Below are positions 43,335-51,816 of a stretch of DNA of 64,000 bases, in pieces. Within the stretch, counting starts at the first letter, position 1. Each line of letters opens with the position of its first letter. The position numbers were made by a program, and so were the translations under genes. The notes under the pieces were generated by a model. It was not told the DNA's origin and ran no database searches. It was given only the letters and a program-made list of their open reading frames with translations. The DNA comes from an uncultured Lachnospiraceae bacterium (GTDB taxonomy: Bacteria; Bacillota; Clostridia; Lachnospirales; Lachnospiraceae): the NCBI GenBank assembly GCA_910585345.1, contig CAJUDS010000012.1:1-64000 (forward strand). The letters are read 5' to 3'.

Positions 43335-43363
43335 TTGACTTTTCCGCTTTACTATCTTAAAAT
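43335..43363 (+). promoter_or_regulatory. Sigma-A promoter of the first AGCS symporter gene
   Basis: -35 TTGACT (43335-43340), a 17-bp spacer and -10 TAAAAT (43358-43363). The leader to ATG 43489 is about 120 bases. Confidence 0.7.
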
Positions 43364-43386
43364 ATAAAAACAGCAGTTTACAGAGA

Positions 43387-43420
43387 CGTAATATCGCGTT
43401 GCGTATATTACGCCTTTTTT
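43387..43420 (+). terminator. Terminator-like hairpin within the AGCS leader
   Basis: CGTAATAT / ATATTACG with extra CGC/GCG pairing, followed by six T. It lies between the promoter and the gene, about 20 bases after the expected +1. A second hairpin (AAACGGCA / TGCCGTTT, 43426-43448) follows. This layout suggests attenuation; I could not match a glycine riboswitch or T-box. Confidence 0.55.
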
Positions 43421-43488
43421 ATAGCAAACGGCAGCGCATATGCCGTTTCCTATCACTGACAACATTTATATTTATGGGAGGAACTATT

Positions 43489-44892
43489 ATGGAAACATTT
43501 TCAAGCGCAGTCTCTGCCGTAGACGCTTTCGTCTGGGGCCCTGTCATGCTCGTTCTGCTTGTCGGGACCGGTATTTTTCTAACAATCCGCACAGGATTTT
43601 TACCATGGAGGAACTTGGGTTATGCTTTAAAAAGCACTCTCAGCAAGCAGGCCCGTCAAAAAAGCGGGGAGGGTGATATTTCCCCATTTTCTGCATTGAC
43701 AACCGCACTTGCCGCTACAATCGGCACCGGCAACATTGTAGGCGTTGCTACTGCTATGGTATCCGGCGGTCCCGGCGCCCTTGTATGGATGTGGATTTCC
43801 GCATGTTTTGGTCTCACATCCAAATTCGGCGAATGCATGCTGGCCATTAAATACCGCCAGGCCAACGCAGAAGGCGAAATGTCCGGCGGACCAATGTACA
43901 CCATGAAAAAAGCTCTGAAAAACAAAACGCTTGGCAGTATTCTTGGCTGGTTATTCGCATTTTTTGCCGTTGTAGCTTCTTTTGGAATCGGTAATATGAC
44001 ACAGGCCAATTCTATCACAAGCGCACTGCATGAAACATTCTCCATCCCGGCATGGGTTACCGGCATTGTACTGACCCTCTTTTCCCTTTTCATTATTGTC
44101 GGCGGCATCAAGTCCATTTCCAAAGTATCACAGGTCGTCGTACCGATCATGGCCATTTTCTACGTGGCTGCCGCTCTGATCGTCATTATCGGGAATATCG
44201 CCAATGTTCCCGCCGGCGTAGCCATGATTTTTAAAATGGCTTTCAGCGTTCAGGCAGTGGGAGGCGGCCTTTGCGGCACTATCACCGCATCCATGATGAA
44301 CGCTATGCGTTTTGGCGTTGCCCGCGGCGTGTTCTCCAATGAGGCCGGCATGGGTTCCGCCGCCATCACCGCAGCCGCTGCCACCACAGACAATCCTGTC
44401 CGCCAGGCTTACATCAATATGACCGGCACCTTTTGGGATACGATCGTTGTCTGCACAATGACAGGTCTGGCAATTGCAAGCTCCGGCGTGCTCGGCCAGG
44501 CAAATCCTGCAACCGGACAATTATATGAGGGCTCTTCCCTCACAATCGCCGCTTTTGGTACTGTACTTGGGCCTGTCGGCGGCTGGCTTGTAAGTATCGG
44601 TATCACTCTGTTTGCTTTTTCCACAATTCTCGGTTGGGAATATCACGGCGAAAAAGCATATGAATATATTCTGGGAACACATAAATTTAACATGGTATAC
44701 AGAATTATCTTCTCTCTGGTAGTATTTGTCGGTTCCGTTGCCACACTGGATCTGGTCTGGAATCTTTCCGATATCGCCAACGCACTGATGGCTATTCCCA
44801 ATTTGATCTGCATGTTACTGTTAAGCGGTGAAATTGCAAAGGATATCAAAGACTTTCAGGCGGTCCTGAAAAAAGAAGACATGTATCAATAA
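43489..44892 (+). CDS. AGCS-family sodium:alanine/glycine symporter
   Basis: Imports alanine or glycine with sodium. The 467 residues have about ten membrane helices. Family signatures are AFVWGPVMLVLLVGTGIFLTIRTGFLPWRNLGYAL, SPFSALTTALAATIGTGNIVGVATAM, GGPGALVWMWISACFGLTSKFGECMLA, and FSNEAGMGSAAITAAAA. The frame extends upstream to 43399, but GGGAGG precedes ATG 43489. A paralog lies at 58.8-60.2 kb on the other strand. Expression may be attenuated in the leader. Confidence 0.94.
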   Translation: METFSSAVSAVDAFVWGPVMLVLLVGTGIFLTIRTGFLPWRNLGYALKSTLSKQARQKSGEGDISPFSALTTALAATIGTGNIVGVATAMVSGGPGALVWMWISACFGLTSKFGECMLAIKYRQANAEGEMSGGPMYTMKKALKNKTLGSILGWLFAFFAVVASFGIGNMTQANSITSALHETFSIPAWVTGIVLTLFSLFIIVGGIKSISKVSQVVVPIMAIFYVAAALIVIIGNIANVPAGVAMIFKMAFSVQAVGGGLCGTITASMMNAMRFGVARGVFSNEAGMGSAAITAAAATTDNPVRQAYINMTGTFWDTIVVCTMTGLAIASSGVLGQANPATGQLYEGSSLTIAAFGTVLGPVGGWLVSIGITLFAFSTILGWEYHGEKAYEYILGTHKFNMVYRIIFSLVVFVGSVATLDLVWNLSDIANALMAIPNLICMLLLSGEIAKDIKDFQAVLKKEDMYQ

Positions 44893-44920
44893 GTCCGGAT
44901 CATTGTAGTAACTTTACATA

Positions 44921-44982
44921 AAAACTGCGGCCCCGTACTTTCGCGCAATGCATTGCAGGAAAACACGGAGCCGCAGTTTTTC
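44921..44982. terminator. Bidirectional terminator between AGCS and the secreted coiled-coil gene
   Basis: AAAACTGCGGC and GCCGCAGTTTTT pair over a loop of about 40 bases, with further CCGT/ACGG pairing, and serve both convergent genes. Confidence 0.8.
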
Positions 44983-46865
44983 TATTCTTTTACAAACCAA
45001 TGATAAATCTTTATAAATACGGCTTTCAGCCTGCCCCAGACACCGATATCCTCCGGCTCCTTTTCCAGGTCAATCGTATTATCCACATCATCTTCGATAC
45101 TGATTTCCGCCGTCCGCATAATGATCTGTATGCTTTCCGGCGCGTTATTGCGATCCGACGTAAAGGATGGAAATTCTTCTTCCGTATCAATATTGAGCAG
45201 ATTCGTCTCATCCTCGATCTCATCCAGCTCATCATCAACCGCCTCTTTCATCGTGTCTTTAGCATCACGGAATATCTCACTGCCACCCGCGATTCCCATA
45301 CCGCCCTCCAGTATACCGATCATACCGCTCAGGCTGGAATCAATCGCCGCATCCAGACTGGTTTCCGTGGCATCCATCAGCGCACGCATACTGCGAAGCG
45401 CCGTCTGCGTGGCAATTACACTCACATTCGAACTGTCCAGAAGCATCTGTATCTCATCTGTCAGCTGCAGAATATGATCTTTATAGTCCTGTGTGATGTG
45501 GCCGCCCAGCGTATAGCTCTCATTCAGTACTTCGCTCGCTTTATTGGAAAGGTTCTCTATTTCATGAACCATGGCCTGCGTATCTCTCGTCACCGGAACT
45601 GCATCGCTGCTTATGGCTGCCAGCAGCTGTCCTAGCTGACTTACTTCTGTGCCTACTACCACGTCGCCCGCTGTAGCCAGATCATTGCCTGCCAGTTTTT
45701 TAAGAGTTTTTTCCGCATCCTCCAACTTTTCCGCATCGGATGCCGCGCTCTTCATGGCCTGCCGCAGCTCGTCAATCGAGCCCTGCAGATCTTTGGAAGC
45801 ATCTTCCATATCCTTCAGATATTTGTCCATCTCATAGACACTCTGCCGGATCGTTTCCAGCCGCTCCATCGCATCCGTATAATCCGCTTTCTCAATCGCT
45901 GTCTGTGCGGAAAGCAGTATCAGACTATTCTGAATACCGTCTAAAGACTGAATGGCGGCGTCTGCATCCGACTTTACCTGGCCTTCACCCGCATCATAAA
46001 CGGCTTTCGCTTCCTGCGCCTTCTTCAGACCTTTTTGCGTTTCTTCCAGACTGCCTTTCATCGCCGACAGATTATCCAGTATGACATCCGCACTGTCGCT
46101 CATCGCGTCCATGGAATCTCTGACCTTATCTTTCACTTCCCTGATATCGGCAAGCCTGTCCAGCGAAGACAGCGTGGCGGGCACCATCATAAACATAAGT
46201 CCAATGCTTTCGAAACTGTTCGAACCGATATCTATCCGAAAGGTACCGTCCTCTCCCGGCAGCGCCATAAACAGGACTGCCTTTTTTGTTCCGAGTGTCT
46301 GCAGCTGCGAACCGGGCGCCTCCAGGGAATAATTGTCCTGATCCATGTCAACCAGTGTCGCCACCGTAAGAATCATATTGTTTTTATAATATTCCGGCGC
46401 CTTTTCATTGGCCTGGACATCAATGAGCATCGTCACCATACCGCTCGCACCGGCCAACTCTTCGGCTCTGCATTCCTTCCCGTTCAGTTTATAAGTCACA
46501 TCCAGCGTCCATGGCAATTCCTGACTCAATTCCTGCGTCCGGCATTCAAAATAAAACCGTTCTTCCTGCTGATCCCCCAAATCCCATGTCACCTTTTCGT
46601 TTTCTACAAGCGGAACCGCATGGTTGCTCATGTTGACAACCGTTTCATAACTGCCATAATCCACAAACGTCGTATTACCGTTCAGCATACATCCTTTTAC
46701 AATATTAACTTCTTCTACCGCCCCGTAGTGATCCAGATTAACATATACCGATTCATCCACTTTCACCTGCGGCGGCGCCGCCTGCAGATCGGAAGATACC
46801 ATGCCAAATGCGAGAATGGCCGTCATCCCCATTGCCATCATCCGCATTGTCTCTTTTCTATACAT
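44982..46865 (-). CDS. Secreted coiled-coil protein coupled to the MMPL/RND permease
   Basis: A 627-residue exported protein. Residues 1-29 form a signal peptide ending near LQAAPP. Residues 30-240 look beta-rich (VYVNLDHYGAVEEVNIVKGCMLNGNTTFVDYGSYE). Residues 240-560 are helical with heptads (SDSADVILDNLSAMKGSLEETQKGLKKAQEA; YKDHILQLTDEIQMLLDSS), like the extracellular part of YhgE/Pip-type proteins. The tail ends WGRLKAVFIKIYHWFVKE. Its start overlaps the MMPL permease stop by eight bases, so they are translationally coupled. It could be a periplasm-side adaptor or scaffold for the permease; this is inference. Confidence 0.82.
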   Translation of the reverse strand: MYRKETMRMMAMGMTAILAFGMVSSDLQAAPPQVKVDESVYVNLDHYGAVEEVNIVKGCMLNGNTTFVDYGSYETVVNMSNHAVPLVENEKVTWDLGDQQEERFYFECRTQELSQELPWTLDVTYKLNGKECRAEELAGASGMVTMLIDVQANEKAPEYYKNNMILTVATLVDMDQDNYSLEAPGSQLQTLGTKKAVLFMALPGEDGTFRIDIGSNSFESIGLMFMMVPATLSSLDRLADIREVKDKVRDSMDAMSDSADVILDNLSAMKGSLEETQKGLKKAQEAKAVYDAGEGQVKSDADAAIQSLDGIQNSLILLSAQTAIEKADYTDAMERLETIRQSVYEMDKYLKDMEDASKDLQGSIDELRQAMKSAASDAEKLEDAEKTLKKLAGNDLATAGDVVVGTEVSQLGQLLAAISSDAVPVTRDTQAMVHEIENLSNKASEVLNESYTLGGHITQDYKDHILQLTDEIQMLLDSSNVSVIATQTALRSMRALMDATETSLDAAIDSSLSGMIGILEGGMGIAGGSEIFRDAKDTMKEAVDDELDEIEDETNLLNIDTEEEFPSFTSDRNNAPESIQIIMRTAEISIEDDVDNTIDLEKEPEDIGVWGRLKAVFIKIYHWFVKE

Positions 46866-49152
46866 CTTCTTTTCCTCCCTTAGCCTCTGCTTTCTTTTTT
46901 CGCTGCTGGTGTCTGTCGGAAAGACGTTTGAGCAGTTCTTTCCGTTTTTGTCTACGCAGCATTACTTTCTTCCGCAGCCTTTCTATTTCCCGTCGCCTCA
47001 GCTCATCTCTTATCGCCTTTTCTTTAAAGATCAGCGTATCAAAGGCAGTCAGCAAAGCCGGCACGGCAAGGATTACCATGCACATGCTGATCAGACCGCC
47101 CCGGCCAATCAGATGTCCCAATGAGGAAATGGCGCTGACTGACGATATAAAATGGATTCCGTAACCGGCAACAGTCAATATAGTGCCCGAGGTCAGTATA
47201 GAAAGAATACTTCTTTGCAGCGCATCGATTCCTGCCTGTTTTTTCTCCATTCCATGTTCCCTGTTATACATATAATTGTTGGTCAGTAAAATAGAATAAT
47301 CCACGGTAGCGCCAAGCTGAATGCAACTTACGATAATAAACCCGTTAAACATAAAACTTTCGCCCTGCAAATAAGGTACCGTCATGTTGATGTAAGTGGC
47401 AATCGTAATCGGTATCAATACCAGTATGGGCAGCAGCAGAGACTTGAAAGCAATTCCCACGACAACTGCCACCGCCAGCAACGACAGTACATTCGTCACC
47501 GCGTAATCGGGAACCATTAACTCTTTCAAATCCTGCGTGGAAGGCGTATTTCCCACCACATATGCATTTTCAGGATAATAGCGCTTCACAATTTCCCGAA
47601 TTTCATCCGAAGTTGCAAAAGCAAGTTCACTTTCCGTATCCGTCCTCGTATAAAGAAGCATCCTCGCATAGTTTTCTGTCCGTAACTGCCCCTTAATGCT
47701 CTCCGGAATGATACTTTCCGGAATACCAATCGGAAGCACATTGGCAATGCCTGTTACACTTTTCACATAATACAAATCTTCCAGTTCGTTTGCGAGATCC
47801 CTTTCCTTGATCGGCGTTTCATTGGGCACAATCACCAGATACAGATTACTTCGTCCAAACTTTTCCTCTATTTCGCATGTGTCGTCATAGACTTTCGTTC
47901 CTTCGCTTCTGCCAAGAGCGCTGTTTCCAAAGGTAAAGCTGTTCATATTCTGTGCCACATAGGCAGGCACCACAACAATCACCATAAGCGCCATCACGAG
48001 ATACCGCAGTTTAAAAACACCTTTGGAGAGTATTTTAAATTCCGGCATAATGCTTTTGTGTTTCGTTTTTTCAATCAAATCGCCAAATCTGAGAAGCAAC
48101 GCCGGCATCAGAAAAAGCACGGTGATAACACTGCAGATAATGCTTTTGCCAAGCACCAGCCCCACGTCACGCCCAAGCCCAAACCGCATGGCCAGCAGCG
48201 CCATAAATCCGACAAAGGTTGTCATTGCGCTGGAGAGGATGGAAACAGCGGACTCCTGCAGAGCGCCCGCCATGGCCTTCTCTTTATTTCCCGGTTTTGC
48301 CTCATTTCTCCTCACATAGGTATGCAGCAAAAATACCGAATAGTCCATGGACGTGGCAAGCTGCAGCACCGACGATACACTCGAACTCATAAACGAAATT
48401 GTGCCGAGAAAAATATTACTGCCCATATTGAGTACAATTGCAATACCCATAACCGATAAAAACAGAACCGGCTCAAACCATGAGTTGGTCGTCGCACAGA
48501 GAATCAACAGTATCAAGATTACCGCAACCGCCATAATTATCTGGATCTCCCTGTCGAGCGTCTCCTCCAGTGATTTGTTTTCCACCGCGGGTCCCGCATA
48601 ACGGCCCTTCTCTCCCAGTAAACCCTGTATCCGGTCTATGGCGTCCTTTGTTTCCTGCTGGTTATCTCCCTTATCGAAGGTTATGTCCATGACCGCACAA
48701 CGGTCTTTATAATAATCTTTCTGTGCATCCAGATCGATAAAATCTTCGCTCATATACACGTCTTCTGTCATCCAGGTGACCATATCCACACCGTCGATAT
48801 TCTCCAGCATCTGCTTATATATGTATGCTTCATAAATTGAAACGTCGGTAATCATAATCCTGGCAGTTCCCGGATAGCCAAATTCCTTTTCCATCAGGTC
48901 AATGGCCACTTTTGACTCTGTATCGGAAGGCAGATACTCTGTCAAATCATAATTTACCTTTACAAGAGGCGCATTGACAATACTCAGGACAACCAGCACA
49001 ATAAAGACCATTTCAATAAAATGACGTTTTTTCACGATTACATTTGCCAGACCATTTGCCTTGATATGGCTGAAACGTTCGCCAATCCCTCCCGTATAAT
49101 GATCCCGCATTTCCGCCAGTTTATCCTTCAGTCCGTTCCATTTCCCAGCCAT
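46858..49152 (-). CDS. MMPL/RND-superfamily membrane transporter
   Basis: A 764-residue permease with the two-fold RND layout: helix 1 (about 45-62), a large extracellular loop (65-205), helices 2-6 (about 208-360), helix 7 (about 385-405), a second loop (410-560), helices 8-12 (about 562-715) and a basic C-terminal tail (LRRREIERLRKKVMLRRQKRK). Characteristic segments are ATSMDYSVFLLHTYVRR and GATVDYSILLTNNYMYNR, each with the membrane Asp of the proton relay. Substrate is unknown; Gram-positive relatives export lipids or envelope components. It is the first gene of a two-gene unit with the secreted coiled-coil protein. Confidence 0.92.
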   Translation of the reverse strand: MAGKWNGLKDKLAEMRDHYTGGIGERFSHIKANGLANVIVKKRHFIEMVFIVLVVLSIVNAPLVKVNYDLTEYLPSDTESKVAIDLMEKEFGYPGTARIMITDVSIYEAYIYKQMLENIDGVDMVTWMTEDVYMSEDFIDLDAQKDYYKDRCAVMDITFDKGDNQQETKDAIDRIQGLLGEKGRYAGPAVENKSLEETLDREIQIIMAVAVILILLILCATTNSWFEPVLFLSVMGIAIVLNMGSNIFLGTISFMSSSVSSVLQLATSMDYSVFLLHTYVRRNEAKPGNKEKAMAGALQESAVSILSSAMTTFVGFMALLAMRFGLGRDVGLVLGKSIICSVITVLFLMPALLLRFGDLIEKTKHKSIMPEFKILSKGVFKLRYLVMALMVIVVVPAYVAQNMNSFTFGNSALGRSEGTKVYDDTCEIEEKFGRSNLYLVIVPNETPIKERDLANELEDLYYVKSVTGIANVLPIGIPESIIPESIKGQLRTENYARMLLYTRTDTESELAFATSDEIREIVKRYYPENAYVVGNTPSTQDLKELMVPDYAVTNVLSLLAVAVVVGIAFKSLLLPILVLIPITIATYINMTVPYLQGESFMFNGFIIVSCIQLGATVDYSILLTNNYMYNREHGMEKKQAGIDALQRSILSILTSGTILTVAGYGIHFISSVSAISSLGHLIGRGGLISMCMVILAVPALLTAFDTLIFKEKAIRDELRRREIERLRKKVMLRRQKRKELLKRLSDRHQQRKKKAEAKGGKEDV

Positions 49153-49334
49153 CAGCTTTTCCTACTTTCTACTGATTTTTCATTCTTTTTCCTTGTTTAT
49201 CAAAAAAAGTATATTAAAAAATGATACGTTGTTAAACATTCGATTTACTTCTTATGTTTCCATTAAATATACAAATCATATCATATGTCTCCAAATTCCC
49301 TTATAATAATCCGCATCTGTAACCGTATTTATAT

Positions 49335-49369
49335 AGCGGCATCTTTCCTCTGCACGGGTCTGCGCATAA
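49335..49369 (-). repeat. 35-bp dispersed repeat (copy 1)
   Basis: Matches 57022-57056 at 31 of 35 positions, same orientation, with CTGCACGG, TCTGCGCATAA and AGCG in common. Both copies lie directly beyond a gene terminator. Confidence 0.6.
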
Positions 49370-49370
49370 C

Positions 49371-49405
49371 AAAAGAACGGATCCCGGTACGGGACCCGCT
49401 CTTTT
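49371..49405 (-). terminator. Terminator after the first duplicated secreted-protein gene
   Basis: AAAAGA-CGG-TCCC arms pair with GGGA-CCG-TCTTTT over a short loop, ending TTTTGTTA on the minus strand, 13 bases after the stop. Confidence 0.8.
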
Positions 49406-49417
49406 GTTACCGGCATT

Positions 49418-49990
49418 TCAGCTAAAATACGGTTGTAAAATCTCAATGATATCATCCGCAAGGTTTTCATATTTTTGCGCGCAGACCGGACATATGAAAA
49501 AGTAATCCGGTCTGGACCAATAACCCATGTCCTCGTCATATTCAAATGCAGAAGCCGTAACGCCGTGCTCACATCTGTGGGTCAGCATTGTCAGCATAAC
49601 CTGCGCCACATACGCGGTTTCAACATCCTCCTGCGCCGCCATATTAATCAACGCCATTTCAAACCTGTCATCGAATCCATTATAGTTTAAATCCACATAT
49701 CCGCAGCCATTGATCGGATCTCTGTCGTCAATACCGTCGCCGTCCGCATCCTGCAGCTCTCCCCAGATATCCGTCCGCAGCACGAGCGAGCTGCGCATCA
49801 CCGCCATAGCTTCTTCGTCCTCCATATCCCACGACAACGATTCAAAAGAAGCCAGAATCTCCGGTGTCATCATCTGCTGATAATTCTGCAGCGGCTGCGC
49901 CGGTGCAGGCGCCTCCTCCGCACAGACCGTGAGACTGCTCCCCAACAGCAATGCAAACGCTAGTGTTATCCCCAATATTTTTTTTCTCAT
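49418..49990 (-). CDS. Secreted protein with Ca-binding-like and CxxC motifs (paralog 1)
   Basis: A 190-residue exported protein of unknown function. Signal peptide 1-24 ends VCAEE. Shared with the upstream paralog are LQNYQQMMTPEILASF and a Ca-binding-loop-like segment DADGDGIDDRDPINGCGY. A second acidic loop (DLNYNGFDDRFEM) and the C-terminal HRCEHGVTAS...CPVC also match; the last may bind zinc. It is 41 bp after paralog 2 and closes the galE run with a terminator. It is not a dockerin: only one such loop pair and no cohesin context. Confidence 0.82.
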   Translation of the reverse strand: MRKKILGITLAFALLLGSSLTVCAEEAPAPAQPLQNYQQMMTPEILASFESLSWDMEDEEAMAVMRSSLVLRTDIWGELQDADGDGIDDRDPINGCGYVDLNYNGFDDRFEMALINMAAQEDVETAYVAQVMLTMLTHRCEHGVTASAFEYDEDMGYWSRPDYFFICPVCAQKYENLADDIIEILQPYFS

Positions 49991-50030
49991 CGTTTTCCCC
50001 TTCCCTTTCTTCTAAAATTACCGTTTCCGG

Positions 50031-50576
50031 CTACCACAGCTCATTGATCATATCAATCATATTGGAAAAGTTCTCCGTACATTCCGGGCATTGGTCAAAG
50101 TAATCCGGAAATGACATATAACCGATATCATCATCAGCGACAAAACATGAGGCCGTGATGCCGTGGCTGCATCTATGGCTCAGCGCATTCAGCATCATCT
50201 GCAGCCCCAGCCCTTCCTGCGGATCCTCCTGCATTGTAACATTCACAATTTCCATTTCAAACCTGTCGTCAAACCCGTTACAGTTCAAATCCAGATACCC
50301 GCAGCCATTGATCGGATCTCTGTCATCAATACCATCGCCATCCGCATCCTGCAGACTGCCCCATACATCCGTCCGCCGGACAACCGCATCGGCCAGTATA
50401 TCCAGATCAGAATCCAGCGTTACACCTTGGAAAGAAGCCAGAATCTCCGGTGTCATCATCTGCTGGTAATTCTGCAGCGGCGTCTGTGCTGTGGGCGTCT
50501 CCTCCGCGCAGACTGTCATACTGCTCCCCATCAGCAGCATAAACGAACACGCCATTGCCAATACTCTTTTTTTCAT
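50031..50576 (-). CDS. Secreted protein with Ca-binding-like and CxxC motifs (paralog 2)
   Basis: The 181-residue tandem duplicate of the next gene. Signal peptide 1-24 (MKKRVLAMACSFMLLMGSS... VCAEE). It shares the N-terminal LQNYQQMMTPEILASF, the loop DADGDGIDDRDPINGCGY, DLNCNGFDDRFEM and the C-terminal HRCSHGITAS...CPEC. The region between (about 45-70 and 115-140) has diverged, so the conserved motifs mark the functional parts. AAAGGAG precedes ATG 50576. It starts 30 bp after galE, so the pair is probably expressed with a nucleotide-sugar gene. Confidence 0.82.
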   Translation of the reverse strand: MKKRVLAMACSFMLLMGSSMTVCAEETPTAQTPLQNYQQMMTPEILASFQGVTLDSDLDILADAVVRRTDVWGSLQDADGDGIDDRDPINGCGYLDLNCNGFDDRFEMEIVNVTMQEDPQEGLGLQMMLNALSHRCSHGITASCFVADDDIGYMSFPDYFDQCPECTENFSNMIDMINELW

Positions 50577-50605
50577 ACCTTTCTCCTTTCCGTATAGAAA
50601 GCAGC

Positions 50606-51622
50606 TCAATCCTCATACCCGTTGGGATTATTCTTCTGCCACCGCCAGGAATCCTCGCACATCTCTTTGATGCCATATTCCGCTTTCCACCCAAGCTCTT
50701 TTTCCGCCTTTGAGGCATCCGCATAGCAGGTCGCAATATCTCCGGCCCGTCTCTCTTTTATCACATAGGGAATCTTCACCCCGGAAGCCTCTTCAAAATT
50801 CTTCACAATATCAAGCACGCTGTATCCCGTGCCGGTACCCAGATTATACACCTCAATACCAGGATTTTGCCGGATCTTCTCAATGGCTTTTACATGTCCT
50901 CTCGCCAGATCAACCACATGGATATAGTCTCTCACTCCCGTGCCGTCATGCGTGTCATAATCATTGCCAAATACCCCAAGCTCTTTTAATTTACCCACCG
51001 CTACCTGCGTAATATACGGCATCAGATTGTTGGGGATACCGTTCGGATTCTCACCGATCGTACCGCTTTTATGTGCGCCGATTGGATTAAAATACCGCAG
51101 CAGAATTACATTCCACGCCGGATCCGCTTTCTGCATATCTGTCAGAATCTGTTCCAGCATTCCCTTTGTCTGTCCATACGGATTGGTGATCTGACCTTTC
51201 GGACACTGCTCCGTAATCGGAATAAATGCCGGATTGCCATAAACTGTGGCGGAGGAAGAGAAAATGATATTCTTTACCCCATGCCTGCGCATCACATCCA
51301 GCAGTACCAGCGTACCTGCTATATTGTTATAATAATATTCCCATGGCTTCGCCACAGACTCTCCTACGGCCTTTAGTCCTGCAAAATGAATACAACAGTC
51401 AATAGCCTCCCTGGTAAATATCTTTTCCAGCCCTTCTCTGTCAAGAATATCGGTTTTGTAAAATGTTACCGGTTTTCCTGTAATCTTTTTCACGCGTTCC
51501 AGTGACTTTTCGCTGGAATTGCTCAAATTATCGACTACAACTACATCGTAGCCAGCCTCCTGTAACTCCACTACCGTATGGCTGCCGATATATCCGGCGC
51601 CTCCTGTTACCAAAATTGCCAT
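50606..51622 (-). CDS. galE: UDP-glucose 4-epimerase
   Basis: Interconverts UDP-glucose and UDP-galactose (and possibly the N-acetyl forms) for surface polysaccharides. It is an extended SDR of 338 residues: NAD-binding GGAGYIGSHT (7-16), catalytic SSSATVYG with the YGQTK pair, and RYFNPIGAHKSG in the substrate site. The UDP-sugar pyrophosphorylase gene ends 194 bp upstream on the same strand; together they supply activated sugars. The two secreted paralogs follow 30 bp downstream. Confidence 0.96.
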   Translation of the reverse strand: MAILVTGGAGYIGSHTVVELQEAGYDVVVVDNLSNSSEKSLERVKKITGKPVTFYKTDILDREGLEKIFTREAIDCCIHFAGLKAVGESVAKPWEYYYNNIAGTLVLLDVMRRHGVKNIIFSSSATVYGNPAFIPITEQCPKGQITNPYGQTKGMLEQILTDMQKADPAWNVILLRYFNPIGAHKSGTIGENPNGIPNNLMPYITQVAVGKLKELGVFGNDYDTHDGTGVRDYIHVVDLARGHVKAIEKIRQNPGIEVYNLGTGTGYSVLDIVKNFEEASGVKIPYVIKERRAGDIATCYADASKAEKELGWKAEYGIKEMCEDSWRWQKNNPNGYED

Positions 51623-51816
51623 AACGCCTCCTGTTCCGGAAAGTACCTTCCCATTGCATGATTTTCTCTTACCCTACCAGTTTAAATCCATAACGTGCGC
51701 CCTACAAGATGGTAATGTTGCACAAATCTGTGAAAATGTTAAATACGTTTGTATTCTTACCCAAAGTCTTTCGCCAAAACTCACCTCCCGCGGGTGTAAA
51801 GTCCGCCGCTTACACA

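Noticed and set aside
43124..43488. tRNA or T-box leader
   Set aside because: The hairpins do not fold into a cloverleaf, and no T-box sequence or specifier loop is visible.
49418..50576. Dockerin or cellulosome component
   Set aside because: The DADGDGIDDRDP loop resembles dockerin calcium loops, but the duplicated 22-residue dockerin layout, cohesins and glycosyl hydrolases are absent.
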